Position numbers and translations under genes: made by a program. Under the pieces are notes generated by a model. It was given only the letters and a program-made list of their open reading frames with translations, ran no database searches and was not told the origin of the DNA. A stretch of DNA of 64,000 nt from an uncultured Rubripirellula sp. (lineage in GTDB: Bacteria > Planctomycetota > Planctomycetia > Pirellulales > Pirellulaceae), in assembly GCA_938075415.1 (NCBI GenBank), contig CALJHC010000004.1, positions 62,001-126,000 on the forward strand, written 5' to 3'. Below are positions 56,678-64,000 of the stretch, one piece after another; within the stretch, counting starts at the first letter, position 1; the number at the start of each line of letters is the position of its first letter.

Positions 56678-57928
56678 TCAGGAAGCAAGAGATTTCACCT
56701 CGATGGTGTTAGCAACGATGGCATCAAAAATAGACCGAGTGTCCGGCATAGTGCCATGCTTTGGCAAACGTCGATGGGGATAATCTTCCCCAGCTGCGTA
56801 GCCCATCTCGTTTCCGCTATCATCATCTGAATCGCCAGCTTGATCGTTACCGTCATCCGACAAGGAAGCCACTTCATCCGTCTGTGCGTTAGATTGCTCG
56901 CTGCAATCAGAAACAGCTAGACCTTCAGAATTGCCCGGTGTGTTTGGTGCGACCGGCTTCTCGTTTGTTCCCGAAACATTTGTCTTTAACCGGTCTACGG
57001 CGGAACATTCGTCAGCTGCGATCGGCTCCCGATCCAGACTGGAAACGGCCAGCGGGATGATGCCCTCGCTACTGAGACCCAAAACTGCGTCATGCGTTTC
57101 GGTCCGAGCGTCTTCGGTTGATGTGATTTCAGATGCAGGAGCGACACCACTAGCGTCGCGATCCGATTCATTAGCGGGTTTCTTCCCTGACCCACTTTGC
57201 ACTGGATCCAACTCTGAGGCGAAACCCGATTGTTTCGGAGTATCAGGTTCACCAGGAACCTCACAACAGCTGTCGACCAAATCAGAACGACTCACAGTAG
57301 ACACCGAACTGCTTGCACCCTGCGAAAAAGTTTCCGCCGTTGGCTGCAACGCATTCGGACTGAACTGCGGCCCCCAATTCATGGGTACGCCGATCGGAAT
57401 CGTTGGAAGATACCCGAAAGGAAGTGTGTATGGTGTTGATGCATTGGTCGGCAACGAGTCGCCGAATTGCTGTTCCTCACCACTCAGTCTCTGCCCAACT
57501 TGCCGTGGTGGTGCGACGTTAGCAAACGGGGGCGGATAGACAGGGTGTATCGGGTTCTGTCCAGAGTGCGGTAACGAAGCTTCTGTTGCATCAGATGGCC
57601 CGACACGAAGCATGCTGCCAAGTAGAATGAAAATCAACGTCACGCATCCACCGGCTATGAAGTACTTCAACGCCCGGTATTGATTGCTCGAAAGTTGAAA
57701 GATGACCGTTTCATCAGCAGACGCCGTTTTCTGAACCTCCCTTAGCATTGGGCGATCCGTGCGACCCAATTGGCTGTTTGCCTCACTCGAGACGGCAACG
57801 GGGTACTCAAACTGAGCCATCAAACCAGTGCTACTCATGGCTAACATCAACGCCAAGAGCCACAAACGTCCCTGAAAGGCCGCTTGTTGGCTGATAAATC
57901 GTGTGACGGATGGTTGAGTGTTGGACAT
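56678..57928 (-). CDS. Membrane protein with long acidic disordered tail, unknown function
   Basis: The protein of about 416 residues has a first hydrophobic segment (about 21-37, LWLLALMLAMSSTGLMA), which may be a cleaved signal peptide, and a second at about 86-107 (YFIAGGCVTLIFILLGSML). The segment between them would be periplasmic, placing the remaining 300 residues in the cytoplasm. That tail is Pro-rich at first (HPVYPPPFANVAPP, IPIGVPMNWGP), then acidic and Ser/Asp/Glu-rich (SLSDDGNDQAGDSDDDSGNE), ending with a short conserved-looking helix (RSIFDAIVANTIEVKSL). I do not recognise the family. It follows the MamK-like gene after about 160 bases, so it is a good candidate for a membrane anchor of that filament. 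The ATG at 57928 is preferred to a TTG three codons earlier. Confidence 0.65.
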   Translation of the reverse strand: MSNTQPSVTRFISQQAAFQGRLWLLALMLAMSSTGLMAQFEYPVAVSSEANSQLGRTDRPMLREVQKTASADETVIFQLSSNQYRALKYFIAGGCVTLIFILLGSMLRVGPSDATEASLPHSGQNPIHPVYPPPFANVAPPRQVGQRLSGEEQQFGDSLPTNASTPYTLPFGYLPTIPIGVPMNWGPQFSPNALQPTAETFSQGASSSVSTVSRSDLVDSCCEVPGEPDTPKQSGFASELDPVQSGSGKKPANESDRDASGVAPASEITSTEDARTETHDAVLGLSSEGIIPLAVSSLDREPIAADECSAVDRLKTNVSGTNEKPVAPNTPGNSEGLAVSDCSEQSNAQTDEVASLSDDGNDQAGDSDDDSGNEMGYAAGEDYPHRRLPKHGTMPDTRSIFDAIVANTIEVKSLAS

Positions 57929-58086
57929 GGAAAACAACAGAGATTGGAATCCTCAAATTAAATCAAAGCATCGCAGCTTCGTTACTGCTGTCGGAGCTCT
58001 TGCAGCACGAAACAAACACTTCTATCGGTGGCGATCGATAAGCATCGGTTACCTTAACCCGGAATCGTTTCCGAGAACCCCTCAGG

Positions 58087-59169
58087 CTACGCTGCCTCAC
58101 TCTCAATCTCTGGCTTGAACTTACACAAGAACTGCCACCCTTCATCGGGTAACTGACGAGCGAGTTGCAGTGCTCCGGTGGCACCGGCATACTTGCAGTC
58201 ATGTATCCGTACCACTTCGCATCGTTCACTGATGCTCAGTGATTGCTCAATGTATTCGTCAAGTCCTTGCAACTGACTCCCTCCACCAGCGAGCAGAACC
58301 TTTGCCCCGTCGATGAAGAAATCGTCATTGTCAACCGAAGAAATATGCTTCACCAATCCATCAGTAATTTTACTTGCGAACTGCAAACAAACGCCTCGAA
58401 TGATGTCGGTCAGATCAAATCGGCCCGAACGACCTTCTCGAGTTGGTAGTTCAACAACCGCATCTCGCACTTGTGTGCCCGCAGAACCGTAACGCTCCTT
58501 GATTCGCCTCACTGCGATATCCGAAACTTTCGCGTCAGGATGAGCAGCCTTAATCGCCTCCTTCAATTCAGCGTCGACGTGGTCGCCACCATAACCGAGT
58601 GTCGCTTGATCCTGCTCCGCAGGGAATGCACCGTAGTAGTAACAGTAATCCACGGTTCCCGCACCAATATCGATAATGATGGAATTGTTCGCTTCCGCTC
58701 CCATTCCATATCCAACAGCAAATGGTTCTGAAACGACGGCAACGTATGGCGTTACCGCTTCGATCAAATCAAGAACAAGACGTTGACTGTACACCGAGGC
58801 TCCGGCAGGAATGCCGACAACGCAACGCATCTGTTGCTCGTCGCTAACACCCAATTCTGAAACCGAATGAGAAACCAGTTCACCCGCAGCAGAAAGGTAG
58901 CGATGATCATCCGCGTCTGAAAGCGAATGGAATTGCTGTTTGGTCATCGCTAGCTTCAGCGAATTGCGTTCGAAGGGTCGGACCACATTCAGCGCCTGAC
59001 GATGCTGATTTATGGTTTCTCCAATCACAAAATCGCTTCCGATCATGTGCCGAGCGACCGCGTCGCGAGGAAATCCAACCTCACTACGTACGCAAGTCCG
59101 CCCACCATTTGATGCGGCAGCTGTTGTGAACATTGTTCCTAAATCGATTCCGATGCAGCATTTGTCCAC
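58087..59169 (-). CDS. MamK-like bacterial actin
   Basis: The 360-residue protein has the actin/Hsp70 ATPase fold. Phosphate 1 is GIDLGTMFTTAAAS (7-20), phosphate 2 is IIIDIGAGTVDYCYYY (164-179), and the adenosine motif is VLLAGGGSQLQGLDEYI (291-307). Segments such as VVSEPFAVGYGMGAEANNSI, the block EQDQATLGYGGDHVDAELKE and the C-terminal YAGATGALQLARQLPDEGW follow, as I remember it, the MamK sequence closely, including its end. No Hsp70 substrate-binding domain follows, and the length fits MamK (about 350-360). MamK forms cytoplasmic filaments that position magnetosomes; no other magnetosome gene is here. The start is a GTG at 59169 preceded by GGGGGT. It begins the cluster of envelope genes on the minus strand. 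Confidence 0.85.
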   Translation of the reverse strand: MDKCCIGIDLGTMFTTAAASNGGRTCVRSEVGFPRDAVARHMIGSDFVIGETINQHRQALNVVRPFERNSLKLAMTKQQFHSLSDADDHRYLSAAGELVSHSVSELGVSDEQQMRCVVGIPAGASVYSQRLVLDLIEAVTPYVAVVSEPFAVGYGMGAEANNSIIIDIGAGTVDYCYYYGAFPAEQDQATLGYGGDHVDAELKEAIKAAHPDAKVSDIAVRRIKERYGSAGTQVRDAVVELPTREGRSGRFDLTDIIRGVCLQFASKITDGLVKHISSVDNDDFFIDGAKVLLAGGGSQLQGLDEYIEQSLSISERCEVVRIHDCKYAGATGALQLARQLPDEGWQFLCKFKPEIESEAA

Positions 59170-59869
59170 GCTACAAACCCCCAGATTAGTTGGCGGGAAA
59201 TATTTTCATTCTCTTCTTGTTTCGGTAATCCACGTAGCAGAGGTTAGGCCAATCTTTCCGTTCTGTGGGTTTGTAACAAATAGTCCGACAAGAGCAGGCA
59301 AAGCCCTTTCGTGTCGAACCAGTCGAAGGAAGTGTGAAAGCTGGCAATATGGTGCTAACAGAATGAGAGCGGTGGAGTTCGCTAGCCAACCCTGTCCACC
59401 AAGACCAATGCGGTCTTTCACACCAGTGTGACTGGAAAGAACGGCATCAGTCATTCCGCCCCTCGCATTGTTACCGGATATTGATTTGTCACCGATATTG
59501 GAAAGGGAGAAGCAGATCACTGGTTCGGGACAATGGAACCATTTCGAGCAGTTGTCATCGGGGCCGCGCACGCGACACACAAACATCATAATGAAACATC
59601 ACCATCGGGCACTCGCCGCTCGACTGCGACCGACCAACAGTCGCTCTGCGGGTCACATCAGCGGATTAACCTGCCGCACCTGTGCCAAGAAGAGGTGCTC
59701 TTTAATAACGAGAACGACGCCCCGCAGTAACCAAATAAGCGATCGCTAATAAATGGCCTGAAGGACAACTGATCGTCGCCGGGACTCTCTTAAGAGCCAA
59801 AACTGCCAAGACCTGATCAAACTTGCCTAGCGACGCAATGAAAGGCGTCGAAAACCAGACAGTACCTGA
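59170..59869. other. 0.7-kb intergenic region
   Basis: Frames on both strands overlap and have no recognisable domain. It must contain the promoter of the MamK-like gene. A hairpin (CGACGC/GCGTCG, 59831-59850) just after the stop of the barrel gene at 59870 is listed separately. Confidence 0.35.
59831..59850. other. 6-bp-arm hairpin downstream of the barrel gene
   Basis: CGACGC (59831-59836) and GCGTCG (59845-59850) flank an 8-base loop 20 bases after the barrel gene's stop codon. No T-tract follows on the minus strand, so it is not a standard terminator, but the place suggests a 3'-end structure. Confidence 0.35.
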
Positions 59870-62380
59870 TCAGTAATTAAGCCCGATCAAAAAGGTGAAT
59901 CCGGACAACTTAAGGTAGTTTCGATTTGAACTAGCAAGAGCGTCAACACGACCACCGAAATTTGCCTCATCCGTCAAAAAAGCGAAGGACTGGGCTTCGG
60001 CAACGTTCTTACCCAAGTCCCAGTGCTGGTATTCAAATCCAACACGTCCCATTAACTGCGAACGCGAAAAAACCGGTCGTGTGTACTCCAAGCCAACTTG
60101 GAAACCCAGGGTAAAAATGGAGGAGTCCCGATCGTCAAAGATCAAAGATTTATCCCGCGACCGCGCCGTGGAGGCGCCACCATCACCACCATCGTAGTTA
60201 ACATTTGCTTCGGTGACGGTGCCGCTACTCTCCTCGGCCCATAACCATGCTATTCGTCCATTCCAATAGAGACTCCAAGGAAAGCTGGGATGCGAAGTTC
60301 TCCAGGAATCACAATCTCCCAAACAAGTCTCCAGTCCACACGTGTCACAATCCATTTCCGGCAGAAGCTCACCCGCGTTTTTACCAAATCCTAGTCTCAG
60401 ATTCTTCCGTCCCGAGAGGCCGAATGTCGGGCCCGCACCACGCAGGTAACGTGTTGCTCGGGCAACGGCAGTCAGTTCAAGACTGTCGTGAAGTTGATCC
60501 ACCAAAGATGCTGAGTCTTGTCCATCATACTTAGCATATCGCCCTCCGAAACTACTTTCCCACTGACAACCAAACAGACAATGTTGCTGAGTAATTTCAA
60601 GGTCAACGGTTTCCAACGCGGCGGAGCTTGCAGTGATAAATCGAGGAATTGGTCGATGAGCTTGCCATGATTCACCCAAGACATGATCCGATGCAAACGT
60701 CCAATATTGAACTTTCAATCCAGCGTTACGACCACGGACACCCAGCGTTAGTCGATTCCCAAACCCTAATCCCGATTCAACGTCCTCTGTGACGGTGGAT
60801 TCGTCAAGCATGTCCGTGACACCAACGCGAACGGTTCCTACAGACTTGGGTGCTAAAAAAGTGAACTCATTAGATACGTAAAAACCGCTATCAAAAACTT
60901 GACCAAACCACCCGTATCCAGTACCAACCAACTCGCTGATCATGTGCTTTTCAGAATCTCCCTCAGCATTTGGATCCGGTGCTCCTTCGGCGGATGATTC
61001 ACCATCGGAATCACCAGCTGATTCATTGCCAGAATCAGCAGCTGTCGCGTCATTGGATTCACTTGAGGCGTTTTCAGCTGCTCCAGAGGAAGGCCCCGTC
61101 CCACCTGATTGCTCACCCACAGCCTGCGGGCCAGCCCCGACAGCCTGACCGGGGCTTCGAGGCGGTGCACCATTGGGTAGCGGGTTTGTGGGAGCAGGGC
61201 TTTGCAGTTGTGTCATCGCAATCTGAGAGGACGGTTGATCACCAGCGGTCAAGAAACTCGAATCTGGTAACGCAGAAGGCTGCACGATCGCTTCAAAGAT
61301 TTCCTCGGTTTCATCCTCAATAAAATAGGGATTCGTCGTCAGCGATCCCGACAAAGATTTTGCATCACTTGCCCTAAGCGATTCTGATGCTGCATCGGCT
61401 TCAAGCAATGCCAGCCGAGTTTCTGTTTCGCTACTCGCTGGCTCTGATAGCTCGAGAAACCCTTGTAGTGAAAGATTGTTCCTGATTGACAATACCAACA
61501 ATCCATCTGCGGCTGAGTCGTCAACCAGTTCCTCCACACGTGAACCAAGACTTCGATCAAGCTGTTCCAAAGTCACATCAATTAAGCCTGCTCCTGACGC
61601 CGATCCACCGATGCCAGGATTGTTGCTTTGTTGGGGCGTCCTATCAGGCGATAGCAGGATGAGTGGTGAATCAGGACTTGCCTCGAGCAAGCTTCCCCAC
61701 TCCGATACGGACAACCGCCTGATGCGTTGTCCCAACGTGACGCGAAATTTACCCTCGGCATTCACATTAGCAGGAACAGAATCAAGATCAGAGATCTCTC
61801 GGATCGGTATAGTTGATTGCATTCCAACCAATGACGATTGATGGCCATCGGAGATTAGATCCACTGGTGAATTGAGCAGATCGACCGAAATGCCATCTTG
61901 AATGGGTTCTGATTCGACTGCAGTTTTGCGATTCGAATCGAATTCTCCATCAACCTCTGAAGTGATCCCCATAGGAAGTTCTTCGAGGGAAATGAGATCC
62001 TGCCCTACCTTGCTATTTGGCTGGATACTCGCCCGAGAGGGTGCGTTTTTCACCGAACTTGAATCAGAAACAACTCGTTGATCGGTCTGTGGCATCCCCT
62101 GCCGATTTGCCGAGATTCCACGGACTGATCCTGCTCGGTCTGCCCGATCGTCAGCAGCCTGACCGCCAGTCACTTGATGCTTTGACATCGAAATCACTGA
62201 CTGCGTTTCTGAAGTGTGAATCGCGGTTTCGGGGATCTGCGAGCTTTGAGTCGACTGATCATCGAAGAATGAAAGAAACAACAGCACAGAGACAAGTGAA
62301 ATCAGAAGCAAACCCTGCAGCTGTAGCCGCAGGATAGCTCGTCGCTTTCCCTGTGAATTTGTGTTGTTACCCATCATCAC
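59870..62380 (-). CDS. Membrane-anchored outer-membrane barrel with 430-residue acidic linker
   Basis: The 836-residue protein starts with a short basic lead and one hydrophobic segment (about 19-39, LQGLLLISLVSVLLFLSFFD) without a signal-peptidase site. A long, Ser/Asp/Glu/Gln-rich region follows (40-480, ending GNESAGDSDGESSAEGAPDP). The C-terminal 350 residues form a barrel (FDSGFYVSNEFTFLAPKSVG to the end FLIGLNY) that is a paralogue of the barrel at 52148: GAGPTFGLSGRKNL aligns with GIGPTFALRGRKPF, and both have FLTDxxxFG near the end. It also carries an insertion with five Cys (MDCDTCGLETCLGDCDSW). The start is a GTG at 62380, or one of the ATGs at 62377 and 62374. The divergent small secreted protein gene at 62743 may be its partner. 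Confidence 0.72.
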   Translation of the reverse strand: MMMGNNTNSQGKRRAILRLQLQGLLLISLVSVLLFLSFFDDQSTQSSQIPETAIHTSETQSVISMSKHQVTGGQAADDRADRAGSVRGISANRQGMPQTDQRVVSDSSSVKNAPSRASIQPNSKVGQDLISLEELPMGITSEVDGEFDSNRKTAVESEPIQDGISVDLLNSPVDLISDGHQSSLVGMQSTIPIREISDLDSVPANVNAEGKFRVTLGQRIRRLSVSEWGSLLEASPDSPLILLSPDRTPQQSNNPGIGGSASGAGLIDVTLEQLDRSLGSRVEELVDDSAADGLLVLSIRNNLSLQGFLELSEPASSETETRLALLEADAASESLRASDAKSLSGSLTTNPYFIEDETEEIFEAIVQPSALPDSSFLTAGDQPSSQIAMTQLQSPAPTNPLPNGAPPRSPGQAVGAGPQAVGEQSGGTGPSSGAAENASSESNDATAADSGNESAGDSDGESSAEGAPDPNAEGDSEKHMISELVGTGYGWFGQVFDSGFYVSNEFTFLAPKSVGTVRVGVTDMLDESTVTEDVESGLGFGNRLTLGVRGRNAGLKVQYWTFASDHVLGESWQAHRPIPRFITASSAALETVDLEITQQHCLFGCQWESSFGGRYAKYDGQDSASLVDQLHDSLELTAVARATRYLRGAGPTFGLSGRKNLRLGFGKNAGELLPEMDCDTCGLETCLGDCDSWRTSHPSFPWSLYWNGRIAWLWAEESSGTVTEANVNYDGGDGGASTARSRDKSLIFDDRDSSIFTLGFQVGLEYTRPVFSRSQLMGRVGFEYQHWDLGKNVAEAQSFAFLTDEANFGGRVDALASSNRNYLKLSGFTFLIGLNY

Positions 62381-62733
62381 CCAAAACTCATATGTTTAGA
62401 GCGCAGAAGCACTCCAGATGATTTTGGTATCGTCCAGCGAAACGTAACAAGTGCAACCGAATCTTCCGATTAAATCGATTCTGAGGCAGAAAGTGGACGA
62501 ATTCGTGGAATCAGAGCAACGTGAAACTGCGAATTTCATGTTTCGCGCATTTTTGCAACAATCTCCCCAATTGAACAAAACGTCAAACTCGGAATGGGGA
62601 CTCACAACTTCTGATAATAAATTACACAGAAAGGCACGTGATAAGGACTTCCGAACTAGTGTGGCTCTCAATCAAGAACACCGATGAATCAACAGACGCT
62701 TCCACACCTGTATCGTCCAATTGGGACTCCGAA
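62381..62733. other. Divergent intergenic region
   Basis: A/T-rich region between the barrel gene and the small secreted protein gene, holding both promoters. No repeat or gene seen. Confidence 0.35.
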
Positions 62734-62742
62734 ATGTTAAAG

Positions 62743-63177
62743 ATGAAACAAATACTCCTCGCTTTACTCATCACGTCGTCATTCCAAGTCTCGGCAAAAG
62801 CTGAAGACCTGACTCTTTTTGGCTTGGGCGACATCACTCTGATCTCTTCGGAAACCGGAGAGTCGATTCGCGGGGCCGGTCGCGTCGCCTCTCGCACCAC
62901 TGGGTCAGCCGGTTTGACCGCAACCGTTTTAGACCCGGACAGTGGATCAATTTGGAATTTCAATGTCACCCAATTCAACCAAACATCAGATGATAAAGCC
63001 AACGTCTATGGGACGCAGTATCAGTCAGCACTAAGTTCGACGTTTTCAGACTTGATGGTAGGATTCGGCGATGTTGGCGTCACACTCGGTGATTTCCAAT
63101 TCCAAATGACTGGGTCCGCAGCCAGAGCATCAGCTCGAACCAGCGCGGGCGCGTTGGCCAGTGAAATCTTTAATTAA
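62743..63177 (+). CDS. Small secreted protein, family shared with the gene at 63457
   Basis: The 144-residue protein has a signal peptide (MKQILLALLITSSFQVSAKA, 1-20). The mature part begins EDLTLFGLGDITLISSETG and continues ESIRGAG, then an Ala/Thr/Gly-rich stretch, ATVLDPDSGSIW, and a C-terminal Ala/Ser-rich helix (ARASARTSAGALASEIF). The block LISxE...IRGA aligns with LISES...VRGS of the protein at 63457, and LDPDSGS with YDPSTSS. Hydrophobic residue at -4, Gly at -2 and Ala at -1 make SIRGA resemble a double-glycine-type cleavage site for C39 peptidases. It could be the substrate of the cluster's peptidase. The start may instead be the ATG at 62734, three codons earlier. I know no named family. 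Confidence 0.65.
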   Translation: MKQILLALLITSSFQVSAKAEDLTLFGLGDITLISSETGESIRGAGRVASRTTGSAGLTATVLDPDSGSIWNFNVTQFNQTSDDKANVYGTQYQSALSSTFSDLMVGFGDVGVTLGDFQFQMTGSAARASARTSAGALASEIFN

Positions 63178-63229
63178 TCAGCCCTTCCCATCGCAAAGCG
63201 ATCACAGGAAAGACCAGCAGAATCAAGCA

Positions 63230-63267
63230 GGGTGTGGTGTATTGAGACACCGCACCCTCTTTTATTT
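63230..63267 (+). terminator. Intrinsic terminator after the small secreted protein gene
   Basis: GGGTGTGGTGT (63230-63240) pairs with ACACCGCACCC (63247-63257; one G-U pair) around a 6-base loop and is followed by TCTTTTATTT. It lies 50 bases after the stop at 63177. It is the strongest hairpin in the window. Confidence 0.9.
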
Positions 63268-63456
63268 GAATGACGGGCAAATGCTTACAAGGCATGTCTT
63301 TTAACGCTCGTGCAAGCTGGCAAAATCCTGCATGCACTAGCGAAACCATGGTTAAAAACCCAGATACTGTCGCTGAAGTTTCACACCTCTAACGGATTCC
63401 AGAAGTCCCCACGGTTCGCAAATGCCTAATTCTAACTCAGTCCAGGCTCAATTCGA

Positions 63457-63924
63457 TCAATAAGTCGACAATGAGAAACCGGTGGCCTGCACTAAGCCAC
63501 GCATCGAGGATTGCAAATCAACAAATGTTGATTCAACCTGAAGTACCGCTTCTCGATCCCAGGTCACGGTGCTTTCGGCAAAAGGCCGCAGGACATTGCT
63601 CTCGGAAACAAAGTCTTCAGCTTCAGTCAATTGGATTGAGTGTCCCTTGATAAAACTGGACGTGGAGGGGTCATACAGCATTCCGGAGATAAAGCTTATT
63701 CCGAAATGTGACGTTTGAAGAGCAGAACCTCGAACTTCCGAGGCGTCTGATTCAGAGATCAACTGTAAACCGGTGATGCCAAAATCTCCTAACCCATCAA
63801 TACTGGCTTGATCTGCCAAGACGCTGGGACTGTGTGCCAAAAAGAAAAAGGTGGCCATCATGACCGGATACAACATTGGTATTCGATGACATCGCGTGAA
63901 CAACGAGCATTGAATGTTTTGCAT
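63457..63924 (-). CDS. Small secreted protein, second member of the family
   Basis: The 155-residue protein has a signal peptide ending near ADQ (residue about 38). The mature part starts SIDGLGDFGITGLQLISESD and continues ASEVRGSA, then GMLYDPSTSSFIKGHSIQLT, and ends in a polar, Ser-rich part (LVQATGFSLSTY). It aligns with the protein at 62743 over about 60 residues, with Val-Arg-Gly-Ser at the place of Ile-Arg-Gly-Ala. The two genes converge and are separated by a terminator. The start is the ATG at 63924, after TTAGAGATCAAA. The gene is complete in the window. Function is unknown; I infer a secreted or surface protein handled by the neighbouring peptidase and barrel. Confidence 0.62.
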   Translation of the reverse strand: MQNIQCSLFTRCHRIPMLYPVMMATFFFLAHSPSVLADQASIDGLGDFGITGLQLISESDASEVRGSALQTSHFGISFISGMLYDPSTSSFIKGHSIQLTEAEDFVSESNVLRPFAESTVTWDREAVLQVESTFVDLQSSMRGLVQATGFSLSTY

Positions 63925-64000
63925 TTTGATCTCTAACTTAGTGAAGGAATGGATTTCGGACTCGCCAGCGGTCAAGAACAGAACGCCCACACAGTTTCCT
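63925..64000. other. Right-edge fragment
   Basis: Upstream sequence of the small secreted protein gene. Too short to say more; the locus may continue beyond the window. Confidence 0.3.

Noticed and set aside
58087-59169. Evidence for magnetosomes because of the MamK-like protein
   Set aside because: No mamA, mamB, mamE, mamM, mamO or other magnetosome gene in the window; the actin alone does not support it.
58087-59169. DnaK/Hsp70 chaperone
   Set aside because: Only the ATPase fold is present; no substrate-binding domain, and the length fits actins.
59170-59869. Overlapping frames on both strands between the actin and the barrel genes
   Set aside because: Basic, Cys/Pro-rich chance frames without domain, signal peptide or ribosome-binding site.

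Overview
The window looks like the chromosome of a marine planctomycete of the Pirellulaceae (Rhodopirellula-like). I base this on the Planctomycetes-specific pair of a PSCyt1/DUF1549/DUF1553 protein followed by a DUF1501 protein, a very large SGNH / beta-propeller / cytochrome c fusion, several family S1 sulfatases, a Rhodopirellula/Verrucomicrobium-type ECF sigma factor, many long secreted proteins and loose gene packing. I saw no rRNA, tRNA, CRISPR array, transposase or phage gene.

Layout. 0.3-8 kb: a GT2 glycosyltransferase, the PSCyt/DUF1501 pair and a polysaccharide pyruvyl transferase. 8.6-15 kb: a polysaccharide-degradation block (GH43 with a concanavalin-like front domain and two sulfatases, one with a unique repeated C-terminal tail). 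15.8-20.8 kb: an exopolysaccharide assembly operon (O-antigen ligase/polymerase-like protein, Wzz-like chain-length protein, secreted beta-sandwich protein). 21.3-26.7 kb: methyltransferase, acetolactate decarboxylase with a DNA-binding-like front end, TVP38 membrane protein plus mercuric-reductase-like flavoprotein, AhpD-like protein. 27-33.2 kb: two SASA esterases, a glycerophosphodiesterase and a GH99-like hydrolase. 33.5-35.8 kb: a lipoprotein-like frame lacking a start codon, an ECF sigma factor and a membrane anti-sigma-like protein with periplasmic ankyrin repeats. 35.8-46.3 kb: a third sulfatase, the diheme SGNH/propeller giant, a Tat-exported SGNH hydrolase, a zincin and a PQQ-like propeller. 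47-52 kb: a heavy-metal RND efflux pair with a His/Asp-rich adaptor.

52.1-64 kb is the most interesting part. A minus-strand cluster encodes a MamK-like actin, a membrane protein with a long acidic tail, a beta-barrel protein with an N-terminal membrane anchor, a periplasmic C39 cysteine peptidase and a second barrel protein. A paralogue of the second barrel and two small secreted proteins of one family lie next to it. The small proteins share a motif that resembles a double-glycine-type processing site. The gene logic (C39 peptidase plus outer-membrane barrel plus small secreted proteins) recalls the Fap functional-amyloid pathway, but here it sits with a cytoplasmic actin-like filament protein. 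I propose a trans-envelope secretion or surface-structure system. This is inference from gene content and needs homology and structure searches.

Most intergenic gaps are long, and at least seven hold short tandem duplications of 10-20 bp. Four others contain clean palindromes that could be operators. Three convincing intrinsic terminators were found.
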